Assembly (NCBI GenBank): GCA_014191855.1
Contig: BJHF01000033.1
Location: 1-59,021 of the forward strand
Reading direction: 5' to 3'
DNA: 59,021 bases
Origin: Deltaproteobacteria bacterium
GTDB taxonomy: Bacteria > Myxococcota_A > UBA796 > SXON01
Numbering within the stretch: the stretch's first letter is position 1; the number at the start of each line of letters is the position of its first letter. Below are positions 1-6,877 of the stretch, one piece after another. The notes under the pieces are model-generated. The model did no database searches and was not told where the DNA came from. It saw nothing but the letters and a program-made list of their open reading frames with translations. A program made the position numbers and the translations under genes.

Positions 1-222
1 CCCCTCGCCACCGAACCCCGGTGGCCCGTTCTGTACCTCGCGCTGGATGGCGCACCGCCGGTGGCCTTCGACCCCAACGACCCGCCTCCCGCGCGACGTA
101 GCCGGGTCACCCGTGCGGTCGTTGCGATCCTTGATGGTGCGGAGGGCGCGGCCATCGAGGACGCCTTGGACTCGTTGCTGTCGCCGAAAGGCTGGGCCGA
201 CACGATTCGGGGGACGCCATGA
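1..222 (+). CDS. 3' end of an unrecognised gene, coupled to the recombinase
   Basis: An open frame enters from the left edge and runs 73 codons to TGA at 220-222. The visible peptide includes VLYLALDGAPPVAF near its start and ends DTIRGTP. The stop overlaps the recombinase ATG at 219 in an ATGA arrangement, the mark of translational coupling, so this is probably the upstream partner of the recombinase in one operon. I recognise no family. The start and most of the gene lie outside the window, so function cannot be assigned. Confidence 0.55.
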   Translation, partial: PLATEPRWPVLYLALDGAPPVAFDPNDPPPARRSRVTRAVVAILDGAEGAAIEDALDSLLSPKGWADTIRGTP

Positions 223-1763
223 GTCAGAACGCGATTGCCTATCTCCGGTGCAGCGATCTGAAACAGGATCGAAGCGTGCGCGACCAACGCGACGCCATCG
301 TCGCGAGGGCACAGAAGGACGGTATTCGCATCGTGCAGTGGTTCGAGGACGACGGGATTAGCGGCACGACGGTGGAGAAGCGGCCGGGCATCCTCGCCCT
401 GCGGAAGTGGGTGCAGGAAACCGACTGCGCCGGATGGGTGCTGTACGCATGGGCGCAGAGCCGCCTCGGCCGGGACACGGCGGACACCGTGATGACGCTG
501 GCGCAGCTCGACGACGCGCGCGTCACGACGCGATTCTTGACCGACCCGGAGCCTGAGGACGAGGAAGCAAGAGGTTGGCTGCGTCTGATTCGGGCGCAGA
601 ACGATGCGGGGCTGTCTAAGAGGCTATCAAAGGATGTTCGCCGTGGGATGACGGGTGTTGCGAAGGAGGGTCGGTGGACGAACGGCCGCCCACCGTACGG
701 GTATCGGGTCGACCACGCCATACCGGGCAAGGCCGGGAGTCTGGTAGCCGATGCCGAAGAAGCCGAGGTTATCCGTGAGGTCTACCGCCTCTACATTGAG
801 GGTGGGCTGGGATTCAAGGGCGTGGGCGTCGAAATGACCCGGCGCGGCGTCCACCCGCCGACGAACACACAGAAGGTTCGCGCCCGGAGCGAGAGCGTGT
901 GGTGGCCCAAGCACGCACGGCAAATCATCGAAAGTGGTGTTTATTGCGGCCGCATCACCTACAAGGAGAACGTCCTGTCCGAGGGAAAGCACGAGGCGAT
1001 CATCCCGGTAGACCGGTGGGAGCAGGCGCAGGCCATCCGCCGGGGGCGGTACAGGGCGCGGACGCGCGTCCACCCGATGCGCGCCGGGGAGCGGGGCATC
1101 CTCACCCCGTACCTGTCCTGCGGGGCCTGCGGTGGCCGTGTGGCCATCGGCCATTCTCACGCGAAGTCCGAAACGTACTACTACAATTGCTCGTCGCGAC
1201 TCCGTCACGCTGGCTCATGCTCCGGCCTCAACGCTCGCGTCGCGGAACTCGACGGATTGGTGCTCGGTGCCGTCGCCGGCCTGCTCACCGACCGCGTAGG
1301 CCTCCGTGCGCTCGCAGAGCGGCGGCGCGCCTACCTCGTGACCGACGGTCGGTCGGACATCGCTGCGAAACGTAGCACCCAAGAGTCCAAGATCGCGGCG
1401 GCCGACGCGGTCATCAAGCGGGCCCTTTCGATGGTCGCCCGTGGTTTGGCTGAGGAGGCCGAGGTGGTTGACGAGATCAGCATGCAGCGCCGGGCTCGCG
1501 ACGAGGCGCGTGACCAGCTTGCGGGACTCCCCGTCCCGCTACCGCTGCCCGAAGTGGACGACGCTGCGGTCGATCGCCTCGTCGTAGCGGTGCGAACGGC
1601 CCTGATCGATGGCCCGGTCATTGCGCGCCGCAAAGCTCTCTCCAAGCTGCTAAAATCGGTCGTATTGCAGGATGGAGCGGTCAAAATTACATTCATGCCT
1701 CAGATCGCCGGCGAACAAAACCCTCGCCTTGAGCCGTCAGGCGGGCCCAGCGGAAGCTGGTAG
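219..1763 (+). CDS. Large serine recombinase (resolvase/invertase family)
   Basis: Site-specific DNA recombinase of 514 residues that would cut and rejoin DNA through a serine-DNA link. The N-terminal resolvase domain (about 1-150) opens with AIAYLRCSD, where Ser12 is the expected nucleophile, and has the Arg-rich AQSRLGRD segment. A Recombinase domain follows (about 155-280, including NGRPPYGYRVD). A zinc-ribbon has paired cysteines near residues 300-335 (LSCGACGG, then NCSSRLRHAGSC). A charged helical, probably coiled-coil segment spans about 380-440. The length fits phage- or island-type large serine integrases. The gene overlaps the upstream frame by 4 bp and is followed by a cluster of TA modules, which suggests it mobilises or once integrated this island. 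No attachment sites could be identified. Confidence 0.9.
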   Translation: MSQNAIAYLRCSDLKQDRSVRDQRDAIVARAQKDGIRIVQWFEDDGISGTTVEKRPGILALRKWVQETDCAGWVLYAWAQSRLGRDTADTVMTLAQLDDARVTTRFLTDPEPEDEEARGWLRLIRAQNDAGLSKRLSKDVRRGMTGVAKEGRWTNGRPPYGYRVDHAIPGKAGSLVADAEEAEVIREVYRLYIEGGLGFKGVGVEMTRRGVHPPTNTQKVRARSESVWWPKHARQIIESGVYCGRITYKENVLSEGKHEAIIPVDRWEQAQAIRRGRYRARTRVHPMRAGERGILTPYLSCGACGGRVAIGHSHAKSETYYYNCSSRLRHAGSCSGLNARVAELDGLVLGAVAGLLTDRVGLRALAERRRAYLVTDGRSDIAAKRSTQESKIAAADAVIKRALSMVARGLAEEAEVVDEISMQRRARDEARDQLAGLPVPLPLPEVDDAAVDRLVVAVRTALIDGPVIARRKALSKLLKSVVLQDGAVKITFMPQIAGEQNPRLEPSGGPSGSW

Positions 1764-1872
1764 CGGATCGCCGGCAGTCGTCCATGCTTTCGGTGATTTA
1801 CCTCTCGCTGCCGGGGCTGCCGGGTGCATGGCGGCAATAGAGTGCGGGCTGCGCGCCGGCGACTGGGGGACG

Positions 1873-1930
1873 TTGACGGCCGGAAGCTGGCCGAGTATAT
1901 GGCCATAGAACATGGCCGAAAACTCGGCCA
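1873..1930 (+). promoter_or_regulatory. Promoter and palindromic operator of the MazEF-like module
   Basis: A -35 element TTGACG (1873-1878) lies 17 nt from a -10 element TATATG (1896-1901). Overlapping and following it are a perfect palindrome TATGGCCATA (1898-1907) and a wider inverted repeat, TGGCCGAGT (1888-1896) with ACTCGGCCA (1922-1930). Ribbon-helix-helix antitoxins usually repress their own operon by binding such sites, so this is the likely autoregulatory operator. GGAGG at 1935-1939 is the ribosome binding site for the antitoxin ATG at 1944, so this transcript has a leader. Confidence 0.6.
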
Positions 1931-1943
1931 CCTCGGAGGCATC

Positions 1944-2195
1944 ATGCGCACCTTCCACCTGCCGCTCCCCGACGACCTCCACGAGGCGCTGCGTCGCGAG
2001 GCGACGGCGGACCACCGCCCAGCAACCGAGGTGGCCCGCGACGCCCTCGCCGGGTGGCTTCAGGCGAGGCAGCGCGAGCGCATGGCCAAGGAGATCCACC
2101 AATTCGCGTTGGAGCTTGCGGGGACCGAGCTCGACCTCGACCCGGAGCTCGAGCAGGCGGGCGTGGAGCACCTGGTCGCCAGGGACGCTCGATGA
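1944..2195 (+). CDS. Ribbon-helix-helix antitoxin of a MazEF/PemIK-type module
   Basis: Small protein of 83 residues. The first 40 or so fit a ribbon-helix-helix DNA-binding fold: a short strand (RTFHLPLPDDL), then two helices (HEALRREATADHRPATEVARD cut by a short turn). The acidic C-terminal half would wrap the toxin. I chose the ATG at 1944 because GGAGG sits 4 nt upstream and the family homology begins there; longer in-frame starts run through the operator. The stop overlaps the toxin start (ATGA at 2192-2195). Role: neutralise the downstream toxin and repress the operon. The family assignment rests on fold pattern and context rather than a strong signature. Confidence 0.75.
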   Translation: MRTFHLPLPDDLHEALRREATADHRPATEVARDALAGWLQARQRERMAKEIHQFALELAGTELDLDPELEQAGVEHLVARDAR

Positions 2196-2539
2196 AGCGC
2201 GGCGAATTGTACCTGGCCGCCCTGCATCCCCGCTCCGGGGCGGAGATACAGGGCGATCGCCCGGTGCTGGTGGTGTCTCACGACAGCTTCAACCGCGTGC
2301 CCGGCTGGAAGTCGGTAACGGTGGTGCCGCTGACGACATCCGCGAACCAGGCACGCCGCGGCCCGACGGCGGTTCCGATCCCCGATGGTGCCGGGGGGCT
2401 CCGGGGGGACGGCATCGCTGTGTGCCACCAGCTCACCACGCTCGATCGAGCCAAGCTCACACGGCGACTCGGGGCGCTGCCGGTTGACGTTCTCGCGGCG
2501 GTGGACGCCGGCATCAAGGCCGCGCTCGACCTTTCGTAG
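2192..2539 (+). CDS. MazF/PemK-like toxin (probable mRNA endoribonuclease)
   Basis: Protein of 115 residues with the hallmark N-terminus of the PemK/MazF fold: MKRGELYLAAL, then a GDRPVLVVSHDSFN strand block and VTVVPLTTS. It ends with the helix that packs on the barrel. The family cleaves mRNA at short sequences when freed from its antitoxin, causing growth arrest. The start ATG overlaps the antitoxin stop by 4 bp, the normal antitoxin-first order with coupled translation. Length is typical (about 110-120). No truncation seen. Confidence 0.85.
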   Translation: MKRGELYLAALHPRSGAEIQGDRPVLVVSHDSFNRVPGWKSVTVVPLTTSANQARRGPTAVPIPDGAGGLRGDGIAVCHQLTTLDRAKLTRRLGALPVDVLAAVDAGIKAALDLS

Positions 2540-2590
2540 TACGGCAACGAGGCTCCCGGATTCGACAGTCGACTGTCTCCACCTCCCAGT

Positions 2591-2606
2591 GTCCCCATGA
2601 ACCCCA
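2591..2606 (+). repeat. 16-bp dispersed repeat, copy 1
   Basis: The 16 bases here (GTCCCCATGAACCCCA) recur exactly at 3520-3535. Each copy lies shortly 3' of a TA module (51 bp after the MazF-like toxin stop; 61 bp after the RHH antitoxin stop). It is not visibly coding. Confidence 0.6.
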
Positions 2607-2770
2607 AGCCGGACCGGGCCGGGGCTGGTGAGTAAAATGACGCCTTCATCCAGCATCCAGGGGATTTGGCTTGGCGCCGGGCCAGCCGCCGGGTCCATCG
2701 TGGCAATCGAGACAGGGACCGCACCACGGCGCGGCGGACCGCGCTCGACCGCGACGGCGCCAAGAGGGGG

Positions 2771-2802
2771 TTGACCGACGTTCCGGTATCGCCTATGATA
2801 CC
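2771..2802 (+). promoter_or_regulatory. Promoter with palindrome, probable leaderless start of the PIN/RHH module
   Basis: TTGACC (2771-2776), a 17-nt spacer and TATGAT (2794-2799) make a near-consensus vegetative promoter. A perfect inverted repeat GGTATC-N6-GATACC (2785-2802) covers the -10 region, so a bound repressor would block RNA polymerase. The predicted transcription start falls on or beside the GTG at 2806, so the toxin message would be leaderless. Confidence 0.65.
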
Positions 2803-2805
2803 GAG

Positions 2806-3225
2806 GTGGTCATCGTCCTCGACACCAACGTCCTCATCTCCGCGCTTCGGTCGCGGAAGGGTGCATCGTTCCGACTGCTCTCAATCGTCGGTACGGGCCG
2901 CTTCGACATCGCACTGTCGGTGCCGCTTGTGTTGGAGTACCAGGGCGTCGCCGACCGGATGCTCGCCGACCTCGCGGTCTCGGCCGGGGACCTCTCGGAC
3001 ATCCTCGACTACCTCTGCTCCGTCGCCATCCACCGCCCCGTCTTCTTCCTCTGGCGGCCCACGCTGCCCGACCCCAAGGATGACATGGTGCTGGAGCTCG
3101 CGGTCGACGCGGGGGCGCCGGTCATCGTCACCTTCAACCTTCGCGACTTCGTCGGCGTCGATCGCTTCGGCATCCGCGCGCTGACGCCGCGTGAGTACCT
3201 TCAGGAGATCGGAGAAATCCCATGA
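2806..3225 (+). CDS. PIN-domain toxin (putative TA toxin component, PIN family)
   Basis: PIN-fold ribonuclease of 139 residues from a GTG start. The N-terminal VIVLDTNVLISAL is the classic first PIN strand with its metal-binding Asp. A conserved Glu follows in PLVLEYQG, then acidic residues in PDPKDDMVLELA and the VTFNLRDF motif seen in one PIN subgroup. An ATG at 2671 is in frame, but it would place the promoter and palindrome inside the gene and add 45 non-conserved residues, so I prefer 2806. The stop overlaps the downstream antitoxin start (ATGA, 3222-3225). Toxin-first order is the reverse of the other modules here but known for this family. Confidence 0.8.
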   Translation: MVIVLDTNVLISALRSRKGASFRLLSIVGTGRFDIALSVPLVLEYQGVADRMLADLAVSAGDLSDILDYLCSVAIHRPVFFLWRPTLPDPKDDMVLELAVDAGAPVIVTFNLRDFVGVDRFGIRALTPREYLQEIGEIP

Positions 3226-3458
3226 GCACGATCAGCATCCGCCTTCCAGAGTCGCTTCACGACGGAATCCGCGAGGCCGCCCGCCGCGAAGGCATCTCCA
3301 TCAACCAGTTCATCGCCAGCGCCGCGGGCGAGAAGCTCGCGGCCTGGGCGACCGAGGAGTACCTTGCCGCACGGGCTCGCCGTGGCGACCGGGCCAAGTT
3401 CGAGGCCGCGCTGAGCCGTGTGCCGAACCGTGCGCCCGAATCGGACGACGCGATCTGA
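3222..3458 (+). CDS. Ribbon-helix-helix (HicB/Arc-like) antitoxin partner of the PIN toxin
   Basis: Protein of 78 residues. MSTISIRLPESLHDGIREA followed by REGISINQFIASAAGEKL is a clear ribbon-helix-helix: one DNA-contacting strand, then two helices with the usual Ser-Ile-Asn-Gln-Phe N-cap. The last 30 residues are charged and probably bind the toxin. It overlaps the PIN gene by 4 bp. Expected roles: neutralise the PIN ribonuclease and bind the GGTATC/GATACC palindrome upstream. Confidence 0.8.
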   Translation: MSTISIRLPESLHDGIREAARREGISINQFIASAAGEKLAAWATEEYLAARARRGDRAKFEAALSRVPNRAPESDDAI

Positions 3459-3519
3459 CGGCTTCAAGCTCGGCTTCGTGGGGCTCGTATCTCGGCGGTT
3501 TCGATCGCTTCGCTCCATT

Positions 3520-3535
3520 GTCCCCATGAACCCCA
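3520..3535 (+). repeat. 16-bp dispersed repeat, copy 2
   Basis: Exact copy of 2591-2606, located 61 bp after the antitoxin stop and directly joined to the 31-bp repeat that follows. Confidence 0.6.
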
Positions 3536-3536
3536 C

Positions 3537-3567
3537 GGCGGGCCTGAGGGGTCAGGGATGCGAAACC
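3537..3567 (+). repeat. 31-bp dispersed repeat, copy A
   Basis: Matches 6838-6868 in the same orientation at 29 of 31 positions. The core is GAGGGGTCAGGGATG. The two copies lie on either side of the IS66 element. A 9-bp inverted repeat, CGAAACCGC (3561-3569) and GCGGTTTCG (3594-3602), begins in this copy and spans a 24-nt loop. The rest of 3459-3628 shows no gene. Confidence 0.6.
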
Positions 3568-3628
3568 GCAGGTTGAATGCGGGGTGCCCATCGGCGGTTT
3601 CGTGAGCGAACGGGCGTCCGAAACCAGC

Positions 3629-3650
3629 GTTCACGGTATCCACTCGCCAG
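3629..3650. repeat. IS66 terminal inverted repeat, tnpC side
   Basis: Outside-in it reads GT, two variable bases, then ACGGTATCCACTCGCCAG; it pairs with 6063-6084. The extended tnpC frame ends inside it (stop at 3631-3633, last residues GEWIP). Confidence 0.8.
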
Positions 3651-5325
3651 ACCGCATCTTCCCCCCCGCATTCGCGCGGGTGAAGGGAGCATCTACGCCG
3701 GACGGGCACCTTCGTGTGCGCGACGCCAGGCGAGCGGCGTGAGCTCGTGGACACGATTGACGGGATGGTCGGGCAGGCGGGTAAGCACGTCGGCGTCGCG
3801 AAGTGCGATCGGGGGCCCAGGGGTCGATCCCCTGCAGCATGCAGCTTCCGACCAGCGTCAACATCGTGGCACCGGCTTGGGCCCCGCCCTCGGAGCCGGC
3901 GAACAGCCACTGCTTTCTGCCGACGACCGGCCCGCGAAGCGCGAATTCCGATCGATTGTTGTGCATCGGCAGCTCGGGGTGGTCGAGGAAGCGGGTGAAG
4001 AACTCGCGGCCGTTCACGGCGTAGGTGAGGGCTTCGCCGAGCAAGCCGGACGGCCGCGTCTGGAGGCGCATGCCGAGGATCCAGTCGAACAGGCCCTCCA
4101 CCAGCGGGCGGGAGTCGCGGTTGCGAACCTCGCGGATCACGTCGAGCGGGGCGCCCACCAGGCCGGCCTCGATGGCGAACAGGTCCCGAATCGTGCCGAT
4201 CACGAGGCGCGCCTCCCTCGGGTAGTGGTGGCGGGCGTCGAAGAAGTACCGGCGAAGGTGGCTCCAGCACCCGGCGCGCAGGAGGCCCTTCTGGGCGACG
4301 GCGAGGTTGAACTCGCTGCCCCCATCCACGAGCAGCAGCTTGCCCTGGAACTCGGCGAGGAAGCGGGCCGGATTGTGCCCTTCTTTGGTATCGGTGAAGT
4401 GGTAGCGGACTTCTTGCTGGTCGGTGACCGCCCACAGCCGACCCTTGCGGAGCTGGCCATCCGTGCCGTCCTGCACCGGGTAGCCGGTGTCGTCGGCCTG
4501 GAGCCACGCGCCGCTGAGCAGGCGCGCGTCGATGGCCACGGCGATCCGCTTGAGGAAGGCGGCGCCGGCCAGCACCCAGTCGGACAGGGTCGCCGTGGAA
4601 AATATTTCGCCCTCTCGCTCCATGCGTTGAACCTGAAGGTTCAGCGGGATTCGATCGGCGAACTTGTCGACGAGCACGCGGGCGAGGAGGCCATTGCCAC
4701 ACAGGGCGCGTGGGAGGGCAAAGTTGGGTGGCGGCGCCACCAAAACCCCCTCCGAGGGACAGTCCGGGCACGCACAACGCTCCCGCTCGACGTCAAGAAT
4801 CTCGAAATGCCCCGGCACCCACTCCAGTCGGTAGGTGTGCGACGTTCCGAACACGCGCAGCTTGCCGCCACACTTCGCGCACGCGGCGGCCGGGTCGATG
4901 ACGCAGGGAACCTTCACCCTGGGCCGGTCGGTGCGCTCCTCCAGGTTCCGGCGGGACGGGCGCCCGTTAGGGCCGCGGTTCGCGGGCGTCTTCGGGCGCT
5001 TCTCCTCGACCGGCTCGGGGTCTACCGCCTCCGCGGAGGGAAGCCGAGGCGGGGGGGCGAGCGGCGTGAACACAAACGGCAGCGGGATGGTCGAGTCCTC
5101 GACATGGCGTTCGTTGCGCCGACCGGCGACCTTGAGCCGCTGGAGCTCCAGGCGCTGGGCCTGGTCTTCATTGGAGACCTTGAGCGCGGCGATCTGGGCG
5201 TCCCGCTCCGCGAGTGCGGAGTCGCGTCGGGCGAGCGTCGCATCCCGCTCAGCGAGCGCGGCTTCCCGCGCCGCCAACTCGCGGCGCAGACGTTCGTTCT
5301 CCGCCAATATCGACCCGATTCCCAT
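3631..5325 (-). CDS. tnpC: IS66 transposase TnpC, C-terminus frameshifted
   Basis: DDE transposase of 564 residues as read. It has a leucine-zipper-like coiled coil (about 8-65), a zinc-finger segment (C149/C152 and C184-C189), and the IS66 DDE core with Asp in LQADDTGY (about 278-279), Asp334 in LLVDGGSEF and Glu460 in NNRSEFALRG. After GIDPW (about 501) the frame changes to Arg/Pro/Ser-rich nonsense. The +1 frame instead continues LRDADVLTRLPDHPVNRV and ends at TAG 3693-3695, which is the normal IS66 C-terminus. The interval 3693-5325 is 3n+1 bases long, so one base has been gained, most simply in the five-G run at 3811-3815. Either the gene is a recent pseudogene, slippage restores it, or the base is a sequencing error. 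Confidence 0.88.
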   Translation of the reverse strand: MGIGSILAENERLRRELAAREAALAERDATLARRDSALAERDAQIAALKVSNEDQAQRLELQRLKVAGRRNERHVEDSTIPLPFVFTPLAPPPRLPSAEAVDPEPVEEKRPKTPANRGPNGRPSRRNLEERTDRPRVKVPCVIDPAAACAKCGGKLRVFGTSHTYRLEWVPGHFEILDVERERCACPDCPSEGVLVAPPPNFALPRALCGNGLLARVLVDKFADRIPLNLQVQRMEREGEIFSTATLSDWVLAGAAFLKRIAVAIDARLLSGAWLQADDTGYPVQDGTDGQLRKGRLWAVTDQQEVRYHFTDTKEGHNPARFLAEFQGKLLLVDGGSEFNLAVAQKGLLRAGCWSHLRRYFFDARHHYPREARLVIGTIRDLFAIEAGLVGAPLDVIREVRNRDSRPLVEGLFDWILGMRLQTRPSGLLGEALTYAVNGREFFTRFLDHPELPMHNNRSEFALRGPVVGRKQWLFAGSEGGAQAGATMLTLVGSCMLQGIDPWAPDRTSRRRRAYPPARPSRQSCPRAHAARLASRTRRCPSGVDAPFTRANAGGKMRSGEWIP

Positions 5326-5361
5326 GCACCTCGCTATCGCGAATCACGATGAAAGGCAAGG

Positions 5362-5703
5362 TCAAACCGGTGGGTTCCATCTGGAAAGCCGCTTCGCCCG
5401 ACTCAGGTCGATGCCCTCGAGGATGGCGGCGATCTCCGCCGGCGTGAGCGTGAGGCGGTCGCGGTCGGTCGTCGGCACGCGAAAACGTCCGCGTTCCAGT
5501 CGCTTGTAGAGGAGCAAAAAGCCTCCGCTCGACCACATCAGCAACTTCAGCCCGTTCCCCCTTTGGTTTCGGAAGGCGAACAACGTGCCCGACAGCGGAG
5601 CCTCGTGCAGGTGGAGCTCCACGAGCGCGGCGAGACCGTCGATGGACGTCCGAAAGTCAGCCGGCGAGGTCGACAACAATATTCGCGTGGGTGCCGGAAT
5701 CAC
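5362..5703 (-). CDS. tnpB: IS66 Orf2 / TnpB accessory protein
   Basis: Protein of 113 residues matching the IS66 Orf2 family: SPADFRTSIDGLAALVE, then GTLFAFRNQRGNGLKLLMW and GFLLLYKRLERGRF. TnpB is needed for IS66 transposition, though its biochemical role is unclear. I chose the GTG at 5703 because it overlaps the tnpA stop (GTGA) and gives the usual length of about 115. An ATG at 5733 would add 10 residues inside tnpA. 36 bp separate it from tnpC. Confidence 0.88.
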   Translation of the reverse strand: MIPAPTRILLSTSPADFRTSIDGLAALVELHLHEAPLSGTLFAFRNQRGNGLKLLMWSSGGFLLLYKRLERGRFRVPTTDRDRLTLTPAEIAAILEGIDLSRAKRLSRWNPPV

Positions 5704-6020
5704 GACAGGGCGTCCACAACGGCGCGCACCCATGCCAAGTCCGCGTCACCTGGGATGGACAGGGCCACCGGGCGATCGACAAACTCCAGCCGCAGCTCGG
5801 GCCGCGCCTTGCGCGGGGCCAACACCGCCGGCAAATCCGCCGCCACGAACGCCCGCGAGGTGAGCGTCCCGCAAAACCGGCTTCGCCACCAGGACAGCGA
5901 CGATGCCTTCACCTTGTGCTTGGCCGCGAATTCCCTCGCCGTCAGATTCGATTGATCGTGGGCCAAGACCAACTCGGCCCAGCGCTGCGCGGTCGGGGAC
6001 ATGGACATCGGGTTCTCCAT
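5700..6020 (-). CDS. tnpA: IS66 Orf1 / TnpA-like DNA-binding protein
   Basis: Protein of 106 residues with a helix-turn-helix of the transposase type: AQRWAELVLAHDQ, then LTAREFAAKHKVKASSLSWW. The remainder is strand-rich and ends RAVVDALS. IS66 TnpA is required with TnpB and TnpC for transposition. The start lies 43 bp inside the right inverted repeat, and the stop is coupled to tnpB. Confidence 0.85.
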   Translation of the reverse strand: MENPMSMSPTAQRWAELVLAHDQSNLTAREFAAKHKVKASSLSWWRSRFCGTLTSRAFVAADLPAVLAPRKARPELRLEFVDRPVALSIPGDADLAWVRAVVDALS

Positions 6021-6062
6021 GCCCCCACGTCACGCGAGCGGCACCCCCAGGGGAGATGCCGG

Positions 6063-6084
6063 CTGGCGAGTGGATACCGTTCAC
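6063..6084. repeat. IS66 terminal inverted repeat, tnpA side
   Basis: Plus strand reads CTGGCGAGTGGATACCGT then TCAC; it matches the reverse complement of 3629-3650 at 20 of 22 positions. The IS promoter for tnpABC should lie between here and 6020. Confidence 0.8.
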
Positions 6085-6110
6085 GAAACGGTGGCTCGCG
6101 TTGACGCGAC

Positions 6111-6482
6111 CTACGGGTCGGACGGCTCTGGGGCGGCACGGCGAACCCGCACGCGCCCATCGCGCTCGACGACCGTAAACGCGTCGACGAGCTCGGCGGA
6201 AGCCGAGGCAAACAGCCGGGAGACCAGCTCGGCGCGTTCGATCACCGACATGCCCGCCAGGCGAAGCAACACGACGCCCCGGTGCGCGCGACCCTCTCGC
6301 ACCACCAGCTCCCCGAAGTCCTTGTCGTCGGTCAAGAGAACGCGGCCGTCGCTCACTGCGCGGGCAAGCACGTTCGGGTCGGCCATGGAGGGTGCGACCT
6401 CGGCAATCCAGACCACGTCCCAGCCGTCCTCCCGGAGTCGGCTGACGACGGCGCTGACGATGTTCTCGTCCGCGAGGATCAC
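6111..6482 (-). CDS. DUF5615 PIN-like toxin
   Basis: Protein of 123 residues. MILADENIVSAVVSRLRED and the block VLLTDDKDFGELVV are the signature of the DUF5615 (Mut7-C/PIN-like) family, in which clustered Asp residues would form a nuclease site. It is the second gene of a pair and overlaps the upstream DUF433 gene by 4 bp. DUF433-DUF5615 pairs are a recognised putative TA type (VapB45/VapC45-like). Nuclease activity is inferred from the fold. The stop is 26 bp from the IS66 end, so the insertion lies immediately downstream. Confidence 0.82.
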   Translation of the reverse strand: MILADENIVSAVVSRLREDGWDVVWIAEVAPSMADPNVLARAVSDGRVLLTDDKDFGELVVREGRAHRGVVLLRLAGMSVIERAELVSRLFASASAELVDAFTVVERDGRVRVRRAAPEPSDP

Positions 6483-6715
6483 GACGCGACTTGAACCGAG
6501 GCCAGCCGCTCCATGCGGACGCTGCCGGCCGCGAAGGCCAGCACGGCGCGTACATCCTCGATCGTGAGCCGGGGGTGCGAGGCGACCAGATCGTCAATCG
6601 CCAGGCCGCCCGCCAATTCCTCAAGGATGTGCTCAACGGTCAGCCGCGTGCCGCGGACGACAGGCTTTCCCATCATCACGGTTGGGCTCGCTGTGATTCG
6701 TGTGAGGTCGGCCAT
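6479..6715 (-). CDS. DUF433 antitoxin
   Basis: Protein of 78 residues with the DUF433 pattern: RITASPTVMMGKPVVRGTR, TVEHILEELAGGL, then LVASHPRLTIEDVRAVLAFA, a winged or tri-helical DNA-binding domain. I chose the ATG at 6715 (first residues MADLTRI), which has GGAG 7 nt upstream; longer starts are low-complexity. The stop overlaps the DUF5615 start. A weak inverted repeat TCGCC-N5-GGCGA (6747-6761) upstream could be an operator. Confidence 0.82.
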   Translation of the reverse strand: MADLTRITASPTVMMGKPVVRGTRLTVEHILEELAGGLAIDDLVASHPRLTIEDVRAVLAFAAGSVRMERLASVQVAS

Positions 6716-6837
6716 GGGGAACTCCACTGGTAGTCTACACGCCGGTCGCCATCGCGGCGAGTCCAACGCGCCGGGTTCGGGGCCTCCCCACCCTCCCACA
6801 CGCCCACCAGCCACAGTTTCGCGGGCAAGCACCCGAT

Positions 6838-6868
6838 GGCGGGGCTGAGGGGTCAGGGATGCCAAACC
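6838..6868 (+). repeat. 31-bp dispersed repeat, copy B
   Basis: 29 of 31 positions match copy A at 3537-3567. It lies 9 bp beyond the vapC stop (6878) in the gap between two TA modules. Confidence 0.6.
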
Positions 6869-6877
6869 CGCCTGACC

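Larger units (their letters stand above)
3629..6084 (-). mobile_element. IS66-family insertion sequence
   Basis: About 2.46 kb carrying tnpA, tnpB and tnpC in the order and orientation typical of IS66, all on the minus strand. It is bounded by inverted repeats at 3629-3650 and 6063-6084 (20 of 22 positions match, outermost bases GT). IS66 normally makes 8-bp target duplications. The 8 bases outside each end (AAACCAGC left, GAAACGGT right) do not match, so the flanks have diverged or rearranged. The tnpC frameshift suggests the copy may be inactive. It sits between the PIN/RHH and DUF433/DUF5615 modules. Confidence 0.88.

Noticed and set aside
219..1763. Attachment (att) sites for the serine recombinase
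   Set aside because: No direct repeat pair with a plausible core was found near the gene, and the left side of the island is outside the window.
3621..6092. 8-bp target-site duplication around IS66
   Set aside because: Flanking octamers AAACCAGC and GAAACGGT differ; only GAAAC is shared when shifted by one base, which is not convincing.
6716..6770. Leaderless promoter for the DUF433/DUF5615 module
   Set aside because: TAGACT is present but lies 16 nt from the ATG with no -35 at 17 nt, and a GGAG ribosome binding site fits normal leadered translation.
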